64,000 nt of DNA from Sphingomonas sp. BAUL-RG-20F-R05-02 (GCF_022662305.1 NZ_JAKNQH010000003.1:124001-188000), one strand, 5' to 3'. Shown: positions 46,397-55,325, counted from the stretch's first letter. Numbers and translations are program-made. Notes: generated from the sequence alone by a model not told the origin.

Positions 46397-47968
46397 CTAG
46401 CGGTCGTCGTCCGGCATTTCGAAGCTGCCCGCTGGCAGCGTGAAGCGGAAGGTCGCGCCGCCGGCCGAGCGGTTCTCCGCGCTCAGCGTGCCACCGTGCG
46501 CCTCGATGATGCGCCGGCAGATCGACAGGCCCAGCCCCATGCCTTCGCTCCCCTTGGTCGAGGATAACGGCGTAAAAAGAGTTTCGAGAATGCGCGCGTC
46601 GATGCCCGCGCCGGTATCGCTGACGCTGATCTCGATCATATCGCCGGGTTTGCCGCGCACCGCGATCAATATGGTGCGACGGTGCTTGGGCTGGTCCTGC
46701 AGCGCCTCGGCGGCGTTGCGCAGCAGGTTGACCAGCACCTGCTGGATCTGCACCCGATCGGCCAGCATGAACTGGCCCGGCTGCTCGAACGCGTACCGCA
46801 CCTCGACATCAACCCGCGCGGAGCCGACCAGCACCAGCGACACCGCATCCCGCACCGTCTTCTCGATCGGTTCGATGCCGATCTCGACGTCGCGTTTGAC
46901 GATGAACTCGCGGATGTTGCGAATGATGCTGCCGGCGCGCTGGATCTGATCGTTGGCGAGCGTGACCAGTTCGGCGACCTTGTCGCGGTCGCCACCGCGC
47001 GACACCAGCAATACCGTCGCGGCGAGAAAATTGGCGGTGGCGGACAGCGGCTGGTTGAGTTCGTGCGCGAGGCTCGCCGCCAGCTCACCCATCGCCGCGC
47101 CACGCCCGACCTGGGCGAGCTCGTTGCGCAGGTCGGCGGCGGCCTGTTCCGCCGCCGCGCGTTCGGACAGGTCGCGGATGAACACGGTATAGCGCGGCTC
47201 CCCCGCGACGATCATCTCGGCGATGCTGAATTCGACCGGAATTTCCGCACCGCCGTTGCAGCGTGCGACCAGTTCGAAAAGCTCGCCGGCATCGCCGCTC
47301 GCGCGCGCTGCGCGGTAGCCTGCGAATTTCGCGCTCAGGCTCTCTCGCGCGCTGTTCGGCACCAGCAGCGCCAGGTTCTGGCCGAGCAGATCGGCGGCGG
47401 CATAGCCAAAAAGCCGCTCGGCCGCGGCGCTGAACATGTGGATCGCGCCGTCCACATCGATCACTACCATCGCGCTTGGCATCGTTGCCATGATCGCACC
47501 GAGCTGCGCTTCACGGTCGCGAAGGGCCGCCTCCCGCTCGACCCGCTCGGTCACGTCAACGTTGACGCCAGTGGTTTTCACCAGCGTACCGCCCGCGTCG
47601 TAGATGCAGCGCGCCGCACCTTCGATCGTGCGAGCCTTGCCGTCATCACAGCGAATTCGATATCGGAAGGTGAACTTGTCGAGCTTCTGCGCAGCGACGT
47701 TGGCGATCAGCGTCTGTGTCGCTGAGACATCCTCCGGAAAGACCCGCTGGCTCCAGCTTTCAAAACTCACGATTGAGCCCGGTGCCAGCCCAAGACTCGC
47801 CTCGTCGCCATATGACCAGGTCAGCGCGCCGGTCACCAGATCCCATTCAAACAGGCCAAGCGCTGTCGTTTCGGCCGCGAATGCAAGTTGGGCTTCTGCC
47901 TCCCACAAGGCTCTTTCAGCCGATACTCGGTTACGCGTGTCTGACATTCCAGCTCTAGAATAGGCCAT
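46397..47968 (-). CDS. FixL-like PAS-PAS sensor histidine kinase
   Basis: The 523-residue protein has no membrane segment. PAS1 lies at about residues 30-145 and PAS2 at 150-270 (IMATMPSAMVVIDVDGAIHMFSAAAERLFGYAAADLLGQN). A HisKA-type helix has phospho-His302 in ASLAHELNQPLSA, and the HATPase has NLLRNAAEAL, SDTGAGI and GMGLGLSICRRIIEAHGG. PAS2 resembles FixL, but the position of the heme-ligating histidine (the H-x-x-YL segment) reads S-LSAKFAGY, so heme oxygen sensing is unlikely. The start may instead be ATG at 47947. A FixJ-like regulator gene is divergent and is the likely partner. Confidence 0.9.
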   Translation of the reverse strand: MAYSRAGMSDTRNRVSAERALWEAEAQLAFAAETTALGLFEWDLVTGALTWSYGDEASLGLAPGSIVSFESWSQRVFPEDVSATQTLIANVAAQKLDKFTFRYRIRCDDGKARTIEGAARCIYDAGGTLVKTTGVNVDVTERVEREAALRDREAQLGAIMATMPSAMVVIDVDGAIHMFSAAAERLFGYAAADLLGQNLALLVPNSARESLSAKFAGYRAARASGDAGELFELVARCNGGAEIPVEFSIAEMIVAGEPRYTVFIRDLSERAAAEQAAADLRNELAQVGRGAAMGELAASLAHELNQPLSATANFLAATVLLVSRGGDRDKVAELVTLANDQIQRAGSIIRNIREFIVKRDVEIGIEPIEKTVRDAVSLVLVGSARVDVEVRYAFEQPGQFMLADRVQIQQVLVNLLRNAAEALQDQPKHRRTILIAVRGKPGDMIEISVSDTGAGIDARILETLFTPLSSTKGSEGMGLGLSICRRIIEAHGGTLSAENRSAGGATFRFTLPAGSFEMPDDDR

Positions 47969-48458
47969 CTATTGAGCCAGATTCAAAGTTTTTTTGTGAA
48001 GATCTTTGATCTAGGTTGGGAGACGCTCACGCAAGTGCAGCATTCTGGCATCTTTGGCGTGCCAAGGTCAGCGCCAAAACGGCACGTAGTGGCTTTCGCA
48101 CGTGCGTATCGACGTGTTTGCGGCAGAGATGCGATACAAAGCGGCGGCATTGAAAATCGAGCTACTGTCCGATCGCCATCATATATTAGTTAGCGTAAGC
48201 GTCACCACGACTTGTTGACTGTTCCGCTCTCTGCCCTAAACCCTAGACGAAAAGTATGACGCAAGTGCTTGGCGAGGTCGGCATCTATGGCTTGGATTCG
48301 CGGACATGACTTGCGTCGGGGTACGGGCACACCGCACGACCGGTTATGCAGACCTCCGGTAACAGCCGGCTACGTCAAACCCGGCCACAATGGCGCGATA
48401 GCGTATTGATATAGCTGCAAAAGCGTTCTTATATCAGGGGTGCGAACTAGGGGAGTTT
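47969..48458. other. 490-base divergent intergenic region with repeated words
   Basis: This gap separates the sensor kinase and the response regulator, which point away from each other. It is less GC-rich than its surroundings. ACGCAAGTGC occurs at 48029-48038 and again at 48259-48268. GACGCAAGT (48258-48266) also has an inverted copy ACTTGCGTC at 48309-48317. I see no RNA gene and no convincing coding frame. Both promoters should lie here; the repeats are candidate regulator sites. Confidence 0.5.
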
Positions 48459-48461
48459 GTG

Positions 48462-49079
48462 GTGGCGAGCCGAAATATCTATATCGTTGATGACGATGAC
48501 GTCGTTCGGGCATCGTTGCACAGTCTTTTATCGATCGCCTCGAATACGGTCATACAAAGCTTTAGAACCGGCGATGCATTTCTTGGCGCGAAAGATGATC
48601 TATTACCGGGTTGTCTGTTGCTCGACATTCATATGCCCGGCGTCAGTGGTATGGAGGTGCTGAAAGACATCGAGGGGTCGGGCCGTTTCGCCACCATCAT
48701 CCTGACCGGGCGCGGCGATATACAGCTTGCTATCACGGCGATGAAATCGGGCGTGGTCGACTTCATCGAGAAACCCTACGAGTTCGAGGCGCTGAACGCC
48801 GCGATCGATCTTGCATTCTCCCGGCTGGAAAAGGACGGCCGGGTGCAGGCACGCATGGATCAGGCGCAAGCGTTGATCGCGCTGTTGTCGCCGCGTGAGA
48901 AAGACGTGCTGTCGGGGCTGATCGAGGGAAGGTCTAACAAGATGATCGCGATCGATCTCGACATCAGCCCGCGGACTGTCGAGATCTACCGGGCGAATCT
49001 GATGGATAAGCTGAAGGTCGGTAGCTTGTCGGAAGCGTTGCGTCTCGCGTTCACCGCAGGGATGATCACTACGGACTGA
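48462..49079 (+). CDS. FixJ-family response regulator
   Basis: The protein of 205 residues has a receiver domain: the acidic cluster VDDDDVV, phospho-Asp in LLLDIHMPG near residue 55, TGRGD, and the IEKPYEFEAL lysine. A C-terminal LuxR-type HTH follows with LSPREKDVLSGLIEGRSNKMIAIDLDISPRTVEIYRANLMDKL. GTG at 48462 is favoured because GGGGAG lies six bases upstream; a GTG directly before it is only three bases away. It should be phosphorylated by the divergent PAS kinase and activate promoters as a dimer. Targets are unknown. Confidence 0.9.
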   Translation: MASRNIYIVDDDDVVRASLHSLLSIASNTVIQSFRTGDAFLGAKDDLLPGCLLLDIHMPGVSGMEVLKDIEGSGRFATIILTGRGDIQLAITAMKSGVVDFIEKPYEFEALNAAIDLAFSRLEKDGRVQARMDQAQALIALLSPREKDVLSGLIEGRSNKMIAIDLDISPRTVEIYRANLMDKLKVGSLSEALRLAFTAGMITTD

Positions 49080-49089
49080 CCGCGCCGCC

Positions 49090-49443
49090 TTACAGCAGCG
49101 CGACCAGCCGGGCGATGTCGAATGGTGCCGGTAAGTAGGGCAGTTCGGTCGCGGCGGGATCGACCGTGCTGCCGGCGGTGCCGAGGATCAACACGCGGCC
49201 GCACCAGCCATGATCCTCGATGATCTCGCACCACTGGCTTGGATCGGCCGGGAGCAGTGACTCGGCGATTGCGATCGACGCGGTACGCCGCAGCGCGTCG
49301 CCGATCGCCGGCGTCTTGAAGTCCGCTGCCGATACCACCGTTTCACCACGTTGCGCGAGTTGCGCAACGCAGCGCGTGCGCAGCCTGGCATCGGGCGAGG
49401 CGACAACGACCGCGCGTCCTAGCGCAGAAGTAAGGTCTGTCAT
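49090..49443 (-). CDS. Degenerate receiver-like protein
   Basis: The 117-residue protein follows the alpha/beta order of a CheY receiver: AVVVASPDARLRTRCVAQL, SIAIAESLLPADPSQW, RVLILGTAG and LPAPFDIARLVALL in place of the KPF loop. The phosphoacceptor aspartate and the acidic pocket are missing, so it probably acts by binding rather than phosphorylation. GGGAG lies upstream of the ATG but inside a small hairpin (CTCCCG/CGGGAG at 49452-49469). It converges on the FixJ-like regulator gene. Assignment is by fold impression only. Confidence 0.55.
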   Translation of the reverse strand: MTDLTSALGRAVVVASPDARLRTRCVAQLAQRGETVVSAADFKTPAIGDALRRTASIAIAESLLPADPSQWCEIIEDHGWCGRVLILGTAGSTVDPAATELPYLPAPFDIARLVALL

Positions 49444-49717
49444 TATGGCTTCTCCCGCCGAGTCGGGAGTGTATCGAGGCGCCCGCTTCCAAACCCCATG
49501 CGACAATACCTATGCCGCACGGCCGTCCGCTCGCACCGGCTCGGTTGCCAGGCGACGACTCTTAAGAAGCGACAGGGATCAAAGCGAAGCGGTCGGGTCA
49601 AGAGATGATAACTCCATTATGGACCTACCTTTACGCTTCCGCTGACTCCTCGTCATTTCCGTAGCATTGCGCTCCGTACCAACCTCGTTAACGAAACCGC
49701 ACCACCATACGATGGCG

Positions 49718-50098
49718 TCAGGCGTTCGCCGCCATCGCAGTGGCGGCGTCGTTGCTGGCGGCGAGGCCATCCATGACCGATCGGTTCACGTCGATTAGCG
49801 CGTCGATCGTCTCGCGTCCGCCGATTACCGCGCTGCTATGCCGGTCGACCCATAAAGCGATCGAGATGATCTGTCCGCGTAATGCGACAGGAAGCTCGTT
49901 GCCCGGTGCTGCGCACGCGCTGGAAAACGCCGACCAAACTTCACGATTGTGATGCAGGCATCCGGCCAGCGCGACACCGCTCTTGCCGGCGGCAGCGGCG
50001 GCGATCATCTCGCCGGTCACCTGACCCATCAGGCGATGTTCGGTGGAGCGCGGCGTTTCGATGATGTTGCGCGCTTTTTGATAGGCATGGACCGACAT
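49718..50098 (-). CDS. flaF: Flagellin-synthesis regulator FlaF
   Basis: The 126-residue protein starts MSVHAYQKARNIIETPRSTEHRLMGQVTGEM. This is the recognisable FlaF N-terminus (xAYQ...TPRE-E..L). A helical middle with NREVWSAF and LRGQIISIALWVDRHS follows. FlaF promotes flagellin translation and secretion in alphaproteobacteria, opposing FlbT. ATG at 50098 is chosen because the family motif starts directly there; the frame continues upstream without support. It is divergent from the motA-che operon; the flagellin genes it would serve are not in the window. Confidence 0.85.
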   Translation of the reverse strand: MSVHAYQKARNIIETPRSTEHRLMGQVTGEMIAAAAAGKSGVALAGCLHHNREVWSAFSSACAAPGNELPVALRGQIISIALWVDRHSSAVIGGRETIDALIDVNRSVMDGLAASNDAATAMAANA

Positions 50099-50230
50099 GA
50101 CTGTGTTGCACTCCTGCTGGGCGCACCGGCGCGCCGAAGGGCGGCGCCTGCGCGGTAAACTCCTCCCATAATAGCAGGGCGCACGCTTTTCCGGGCGCTT
50201 CGCCACTTTCTTTCGCAGCGCGCAAAGGGG

Positions 50231-50249
50231 CGGCAATATTTTCCTATAA
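50231..50249 (+). promoter_or_regulatory. T-tract/CCTATAA element upstream of motA
   Basis: CGGCAATATTTTCCTATAA ends 39 bases before the motA ATG. The TTTT-CCTATAA core recurs ahead of fliN and flgC, at similar distances from their starts, so it is probably a promoter -10 region shared by flagellar operons. GGTTAAGGGG follows as the ribosome site. The sigma factor is inferred; CCTATAA differs by one base from the CCGATAA of flagellar sigma-28 promoters. Confidence 0.55.
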
Positions 50250-50288
50250 TCCGACCAGAAGCATTTCTCGGGTGGTTAAGGGGCGATC

Positions 50289-51170
50289 ATGCTCAACGGT
50301 GTCGGGTTCCTCATCATTCTCGGCTGCGTGTTCGGCAGTTACCTGCTTGGCGGCGGCAAGCTCGGCGTCATCATGGAGGCGTTGCCGCACGAGCTGATGG
50401 CGATCGGCGGCGCTGCGGTCGGCGCGTTCATCGTTGCCAATTCGATGGGCACGGTGAAGCTGGCCGGCAAGGGGCTGATGCGCTCCTTCAAGGGCAGCCG
50501 GTGGAAGGACACCGATTATCGCGACCTGCTCACCCTGCTGTTCCAGGTGCTGACCACCTTCAAGAAAGGCGGCGCCACCGCGATCGAGCCGCATCTCGAC
50601 AACCCGCACGAAAGCAACCTGTTCAGCCGCTTCCCGCGTCTGCTCGCCGATCATCACCTGATCGAGTTCATCTGCGATTACCTGCGCATGATGACGGTCA
50701 ATTTCGAGGACCCGAACCAGATGACCGAGGCGATGGAGAACGACATCGACCGGCATCATCACGAGGAGCTGGAGCCGCAGCACGCGCTTCAGGCGATGGC
50801 GGAGGGCCTGCCCGCGATCGGCATCGTCGCAGCCGTGCTCGGCGTCATCAAGACGATGGGCTCTATCGATCAGCCGGTCGAGATCCTCGGCGGCATGATC
50901 GGCGGCGCGCTCTGCGGCACCTTCCTCGGCGTGCTGCTCTCGTACTGCGTGATCGGTCCGCTCGCCTCCAAGCTGCTCCAAGTGATCGAGGGCGACAGCA
51001 AGGTCTATATGATCGCGAAGACCGCGATCATCGGCTACGCGCAGGGCCTGCCCACGCAGGTTGCGGTCGAGATCGCCCGGCGCATGACGCCGTCGTCGTC
51101 CGCGCCGACCTTCCAGCAGCTCGAATCCGCGCTCGACGAAGCCAAGAGCGCACTGAGCGCGGCGGCGTAA
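50289..51170 (+). CDS. motA: Flagellar motor stator protein MotA
   Basis: The 293-residue inner-membrane protein has helices near both ends: GFLIILGCVFGSYLLGGG and LMAIGGAAVGAFIVANS at the start, then GLPAIGIVAAVLGVIKTMG and IGGALCGTFLGVLLSYCVIGPLAS. A large cytoplasmic loop between them holds charged residues (RMMTVNFEDPNQMTEAME) that contact FliG. The PAIG proline is conserved. With MotB it forms the ion-driven stator. It opens the chemotaxis-motor operon; motB is twelve kilobases' worth of che genes shorter, about 7 kb downstream, instead of adjacent. Confidence 0.95.
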   Translation: MLNGVGFLIILGCVFGSYLLGGGKLGVIMEALPHELMAIGGAAVGAFIVANSMGTVKLAGKGLMRSFKGSRWKDTDYRDLLTLLFQVLTTFKKGGATAIEPHLDNPHESNLFSRFPRLLADHHLIEFICDYLRMMTVNFEDPNQMTEAMENDIDRHHHEELEPQHALQAMAEGLPAIGIVAAVLGVIKTMGSIDQPVEILGGMIGGALCGTFLGVLLSYCVIGPLASKLLQVIEGDSKVYMIAKTAIIGYAQGLPTQVAVEIARRMTPSSSAPTFQQLESALDEAKSALSAAA

Positions 51171-51174
51171 GGGC

Positions 51175-51468
51175 ATGATGATGGACACCGTACTGCGCCT
51201 GCCGGTGCATTGCCTGACCAAAGATGCCGAGGATCTGCGCGTCCGGCTGGTGATCGCCGCCGACCAGGGCGACGGCATCGTCGTGGATGCCACCGATACG
51301 CAGACCATCGGCCAGGCGGTGCTGCAACTTCTCGTCGCGGCGCGCGCCGAGGCAGTGGTGACCGGCCAGGCTTTCGCCATCGACCATCTCGATCCCACGC
51401 TCGCCGCGCGCCTTGCCGGCTTCGGCCTCACCGGTGCGCTCGGGCTCGGAAAGGATTTCGACCTGTGA
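51175..51468 (+). CDS. STAS-domain protein of the chemotaxis operon
   Basis: The 97-residue protein has the alternating strand-helix pattern of SpoIIAA-like STAS domains: DGIVVDATDTQTIGQAVLQLLVAARAEA and a final GLTGALGLGKDF. The serine normally phosphorylated in anti-sigma antagonists is not in the usual DSSG context (here DTQTIG), so a phospho-switch is doubtful. Three ATG codons in a row (51175, 51178, 51181) could start it. It overlaps cheY by four bases (GTGA). Similar small STAS proteins occur in che operons of alphaproteobacteria, with unknown role. Confidence 0.7.
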   Translation: MMMDTVLRLPVHCLTKDAEDLRVRLVIAADQGDGIVVDATDTQTIGQAVLQLLVAARAEAVVTGQAFAIDHLDPTLAARLAGFGLTGALGLGKDFDL

Positions 51469-51830
51469 CCAAGACAATCCTGACTGTCGACGATTCGGCG
51501 AGCATGCGGATGCTGCTCAAGGCGACGCTCACCGCGCAAGGGTTCCACATCGAAACCGCGAACGATGGCGAACACGGCTTCGAGCGGTTTCAGGAGGTGA
51601 CGCCCGATCTGCTCATCACCGACATCAACATGCCCAAGCTAGACGGCTTCGGGCTGATCGAGGCGGTGCGCGGCATCCACGGTTTCCGGGGTACGCCGAT
51701 CCTGGTGCTGTCGACAGAATTCTCCGACGAGAAGAAAGCGCGCGCCCGCACCGCCGGCGCGACCGGCTGGATCACCAAACCGTTCAACGCGGACAAGCTG
51801 GGGGCGGCGATCCGCCGCGTCTGCCCGTGA
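51465..51830 (+). CDS. cheY: Chemotaxis response regulator CheY
   Basis: The 121-residue single receiver domain has TVDDSASMRMLL (acid pocket), phospho-Asp53 in LLITDINMPKLDGFGL, LVLSTEFSDEKK and WITKPFN (Lys). Phosphorylated by CheA, it binds the motor switch or acts as a phosphate sink. It begins at GTG within the STAS gene's stop and its own TGA overlaps the cheA start, so all three are translationally coupled. This is one of two cheY genes in the operon. Confidence 0.93.
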   Translation: MTKTILTVDDSASMRMLLKATLTAQGFHIETANDGEHGFERFQEVTPDLLITDINMPKLDGFGLIEAVRGIHGFRGTPILVLSTEFSDEKKARARTAGATGWITKPFNADKLGAAIRRVCP

Positions 51831-53968
51831 GCGACGGTTTCGACGATATCCAGGCGATCTTCTTTGAGGAATGCGCCGAGGGACTGGCCTGCGCCGAACA
51901 GGGGCTGACGGAGATGGCGGCAGGCGCGGCGTCGGCCGACGTGGTCGGTGCGGTGTTCCGCGCGGTGCATTCGATCAAGGGCGGATCGGGCGCGTTCGGG
52001 CATGACGCGCTGCTCGCCTTTTCGCACAGCTTCGAGAATCTGCTTGATGCGGTGCGCGGCGGCCGGATCGAGGCGACGCCGGCGGTGGCGCAGGTGATGC
52101 TGGCGGCGCTGGACGTGCTGTCCGATCACGTCGCCGCAGCACGCGGTGAAGCGCCGCTTCCCGACGACGCCACCGCGCTTGCGGCGCTGGAGGCGGTGCT
52201 GGCGGGTGGCGAGGCGGCGGCTGCCGCACCGGCGGCCGCGACCGTCGTGGTGCCGGTCACCGCGCCGGCCGACGACGATTTCGGCTTCGTTCCGGTCGGC
52301 GTCGATTTCGATCTGTTCGACGATTTTGCCGTACCTGCTGTCGATACGGCTTCCGAACCGGGCTGGCGGGTGCGCTTCGTGCCGTCGCGCGCGGCGCTCG
52401 CCAACGCAGGCGAGCCGCTGCTGGTGATCCGCGAACTCGAGCGGCTTGGGGGGATCGCCACGGTTGTCACGCCGATGGCCGTGCCGCCGCTACGCGACCT
52501 CGATCCGGAGGATGCGTATATCGGATGGACGATTGCGCTGCCCGCCAGCGTTGCCGAGCAGGACATTGCCGAGTGTTTCGATTTCGTCGTGCCCGACGCC
52601 GTGGTCGACATCGTGCGCGAAGTGTCGGCTGCACCTCCTGCGCCGCTGGCACCTCCCGCGTCGGTCGCACCGCCGCCCTTGTCACCGGTCGTTGCCGTGG
52701 TGGAGTGCGATTCGTGCCCGCCGCTGCCGCCCGAGCCGCCGTCGGTAGCCACCGAGTCGCGCGCCGCTGAGGCGCCGACGCAGACGATCCGTATCGACGT
52801 CGCCAAGCTCGACATGTTGCTCAACCTCGTCGGCGAGCTGGTGATCCGCAATTCGATTCTGTCCGACCGGCTTGCGCCGGTCGATCAGCAGCGTGCCGAG
52901 CTGCCGCAGCTCACCCGGCTGACGCGCGAGATCCAGGACAATGTCATGTCGCTGCGCGCGCAGCCACTGCGCCAGTCGTTCTCGCGCGTGCCGCGCATGC
53001 TCCGCGACCTGTGCGCGGAAACCAGCAAGCGCGTCGCGCTCGAGATCAGCGGCGAGAATACCGAGGTCGACAAGAGCGTCATCGAAAAGATCGGCGACCC
53101 GCTGACCCATATGATCCGCAATGCCGTCGACCACGGGATCGAGCGGTGCGCGGACCGGATTGCCGCCGGCAAACCCGCCGAGGGCCGCCTCACGCTCTCC
53201 GCCGAGCAGCGCGGCGCGCGCATCATCATCCGCGTGCGCGACGACGGGCGTGGCATCGACCGCGCGCGGGTGCTGGCAAAGGCGATCGAAATGGGGCTGG
53301 TCGCGCCCGACGCGGTCCTCACCGATGAGGAGATCGACCAGTTGATCTGCGCGCCGGGCTTCTCGACCGCGGAAAAGGTGTCGAACATCTCCGGGCGCGG
53401 CGTCGGCATGGACGTGGTGCGCAGCAACGTCGAGGCGCTCGGCGGCCGGATCGAGATCGAGTCGGAGCCGGGCGTCGGCACCGTCTTCACGATGATCCTG
53501 CCGCTGACACTGGCGATCCTCGACGGCATGATCATCCGCCTCGCCGGCCAGCGTTATGTGCTGCCGCTCGCCAGCGTGGTCGAATCGGTGCGGCCCGAGC
53601 CAGGACAGGTCCGCCGTGTCACGCCCGCCGCCGAGGTGATCGAGCTGCGAGGCGAGTTCGTGCCGGTGAAGCGGCTCGGCGATCTGTTCGCGATGCGGCG
53701 CGAGGCCGCGCCTACCCCGGAGGAATCGATTGTCATCATGGTCGACAGCGATGTCGCCGGTCGGGTCGGGTTGATGGTCGACACGATCGAGGAGCGGCGC
53801 GAGGTCGTCATCAAGAGCCTCGACCGGCATCTCTATCCCATCCGCGGCCTGGGCGGTGCGACGATCCTCGGCGACGGGTCGATCGCGCTGATCATGGATG
53901 TCGATGCGCTAGTGGCGGCCGCGCCCGTCGCCACGGCGAAATACACGATGAAAGGATTGGCAGCATGA
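51827..53968 (+). CDS. cheA: Chemotaxis histidine kinase CheA
   Basis: The 713-residue kinase has P1 with phospho-His48 in AVHSIKGGSGAFG. A long Pro/Ala-rich middle (about residues 110-320) carries the P2-like segment. P3 has KLDMLLNLVGELVIRNSIL, the P4 ATP domain has HMIRNAVDHGIE, VRDDGRGID and ISGRGVGMDVVR, and P5, CheW-like, ends about IMDVDALVA. It phosphorylates CheY and CheB. GTG at 51827 overlaps the cheY stop; the frame is open upstream, but only as a shadow of cheY. The next gene, cheW, overlaps by four bases. Confidence 0.96.
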   Translation: MSDGFDDIQAIFFEECAEGLACAEQGLTEMAAGAASADVVGAVFRAVHSIKGGSGAFGHDALLAFSHSFENLLDAVRGGRIEATPAVAQVMLAALDVLSDHVAAARGEAPLPDDATALAALEAVLAGGEAAAAAPAAATVVVPVTAPADDDFGFVPVGVDFDLFDDFAVPAVDTASEPGWRVRFVPSRAALANAGEPLLVIRELERLGGIATVVTPMAVPPLRDLDPEDAYIGWTIALPASVAEQDIAECFDFVVPDAVVDIVREVSAAPPAPLAPPASVAPPPLSPVVAVVECDSCPPLPPEPPSVATESRAAEAPTQTIRIDVAKLDMLLNLVGELVIRNSILSDRLAPVDQQRAELPQLTRLTREIQDNVMSLRAQPLRQSFSRVPRMLRDLCAETSKRVALEISGENTEVDKSVIEKIGDPLTHMIRNAVDHGIERCADRIAAGKPAEGRLTLSAEQRGARIIIRVRDDGRGIDRARVLAKAIEMGLVAPDAVLTDEEIDQLICAPGFSTAEKVSNISGRGVGMDVVRSNVEALGGRIEIESEPGVGTVFTMILPLTLAILDGMIIRLAGQRYVLPLASVVESVRPEPGQVRRVTPAAEVIELRGEFVPVKRLGDLFAMRREAAPTPEESIVIMVDSDVAGRVGLMVDTIEERREVVIKSLDRHLYPIRGLGGATILGDGSIALIMDVDALVAAAPVATAKYTMKGLAA

Positions 53969-54456
53969 GCGCGCGCGAGACGCAGGGCGAACAGAAGATC
54001 GTCACCTTCACGCTGGGTGGGCAGACGTTCGGCATCCACATGCACGCCCTTGTCGAAATCCGCGAGTGGGAAGAACCGACGCCGCTGCCGGGCGTGCCGG
54101 CGTACATCAAGGGCGTCACCAATCTGCGCGGCAGCGTCGTGCCGGTGGTCGGCCTTGCCGAACGGCTTGGCTGGGAGCCGAGCAGGCTGCACGCGCGCTC
54201 GTGCATTCTGGTGTGCAACATCGGTGGCAAGCACGCGGGTTTCCTGGTCGACGAGGTCAACGACATCGTCGTGATCGCCGATGGTGCGATTCAGCCGCCG
54301 CCCGACGTCGACACCGGTGAGGACAGCATGATCCTCGGCCTGATCGCGATCGCGGCTCGGGGCGGCGATGGTACGACCGAACGCAAGCCGATCATGGTGT
54401 CGCTGCTCGATCTCGACGCGCTGCGCCTGTCGCGGCCGATGGATCTTGCCGCGTGA
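53965..54456 (+). CDS. cheW: Chemotaxis adaptor CheW
   Basis: The 163-residue protein is a CheW SH3-like double barrel that couples receptors to CheA. Key segments are KIVTFTLGGQTFGIHMHALVEI, PLPGVPAYIKGVTNLRGSVVPVVGL, SCILVCNIGGKHAGFLVDEVNDIV and late MVSLLDLDAL. Its start overlaps the cheA stop and its stop overlaps the cheR start. No receptor (MCP) genes are in the window, so receptors must be encoded elsewhere. Confidence 0.95.
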   Translation: MSARETQGEQKIVTFTLGGQTFGIHMHALVEIREWEEPTPLPGVPAYIKGVTNLRGSVVPVVGLAERLGWEPSRLHARSCILVCNIGGKHAGFLVDEVNDIVVIADGAIQPPPDVDTGEDSMILGLIAIAARGGDGTTERKPIMVSLLDLDALRLSRPMDLAA

Positions 54457-55325
54457 GCTATCTTGCACCGATCCCGCAGACCGGGGGCGAGACATGGAGC
54501 CTCGCCGCCGACCTGACGCCCGCCGACTTCGCGCGGGTCGCCGCGATCATGCAGACCGATGCGCGCATCCACCTTGCCGAGAGCAAGGCGACGCTCGTGC
54601 ATTCGCGCCTGAGCCGGCGGTTGCGCACGCTTGGGCTGGCGCGGTTCGCCGATTACATCGCGCTGGTCGAGCGCGACGCGGGTGAGCGCGCCGCATTGGT
54701 CGAGGCGCTGACCACCAACCACACCCACTTCTTCCGCGAGCAGCACCATTTCGATCATCTTCAAGGCGTGGCGTTGCCGCTGATGCGGGAGAAGGCGCGG
54801 CGCGAGCCGGTGCGGGTGTGGTCGGCAGGCGGATCGAGCGGGGAGGAGGTCTACACGATCGCGATGACCTTGCTCGGTCGCGATCCGGCGTGGACGCAGG
54901 GCGGCAAGCTGCTGCTGCTCGCCACCGATCTGTCGCCCGCGATGGTGGTCGCCGCCGCCGCGGGCCGCTACCCGGCTGCCGCCGCAAAGCATATCCCCGC
55001 TGCCCACCGCACGCGCTGGACGAAGGCGACGGCGGACGGCATCGAGATCGCCGCGGAGGCACGCGCGCTGGTGACCGCGCGGGTGCTCAACCTGTTCGAT
55101 CCATGGCCGATGCGGCGCCAGTTCGACGCGATCTTCTGCCGCAACGTGATGATCTATTTCGACAAGGCCGCGCAGGCCGATCTCGAGGCGCGGCTGGTAG
55201 AGCAGCTGGTGCCGGGCGGGTTCCTGTATATCGGCCATAGCGAGCGGCTGGTCGGCCCGGCGTGCGCGCAGATGGAATCGTGCGGGCAGACGATCTACCG
55301 CAAACATGGCGGACCGGTCGCATGA
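54453..55325 (+). CDS. cheR: Chemotaxis methyltransferase CheR
   Basis: The 290-residue enzyme methylates receptor glutamates with SAM. The N-terminal helical domain (LAESKATLVHSRLSRRLRTLG) is followed by TTNHTHFFREQHHFDHL, SAGGSSGEEVYTIAM (SAM motif with Cys-to-Gly-rich change SAGGSSGEE instead of SAACSTGEE), ATDLS, and FDAIFCRNVMIYFD and GGFLYIGHSE. A GTG start overlaps the cheW stop, and the ATGA junction couples it to cheB. Confidence 0.94.
   Translation: MSYLAPIPQTGGETWSLAADLTPADFARVAAIMQTDARIHLAESKATLVHSRLSRRLRTLGLARFADYIALVERDAGERAALVEALTTNHTHFFREQHHFDHLQGVALPLMREKARREPVRVWSAGGSSGEEVYTIAMTLLGRDPAWTQGGKLLLLATDLSPAMVVAAAAGRYPAAAAKHIPAAHRTRWTKATADGIEIAAEARALVTARVLNLFDPWPMRRQFDAIFCRNVMIYFDKAAQADLEARLVEQLVPGGFLYIGHSERLVGPACAQMESCGQTIYRKHGGPVA

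Noticed and set aside
47972..48193. A 73-codon frame in the kinase-regulator gap
   Set aside because: It starts with TTG without a ribosome site and shows no family resemblance; the gap is more easily read as regulatory DNA.
49579..49770. A 63-codon minus-strand frame downstream of flaF
   Set aside because: There is no ribosome site, its composition looks like chance, and it overlaps the flaF end in another frame.
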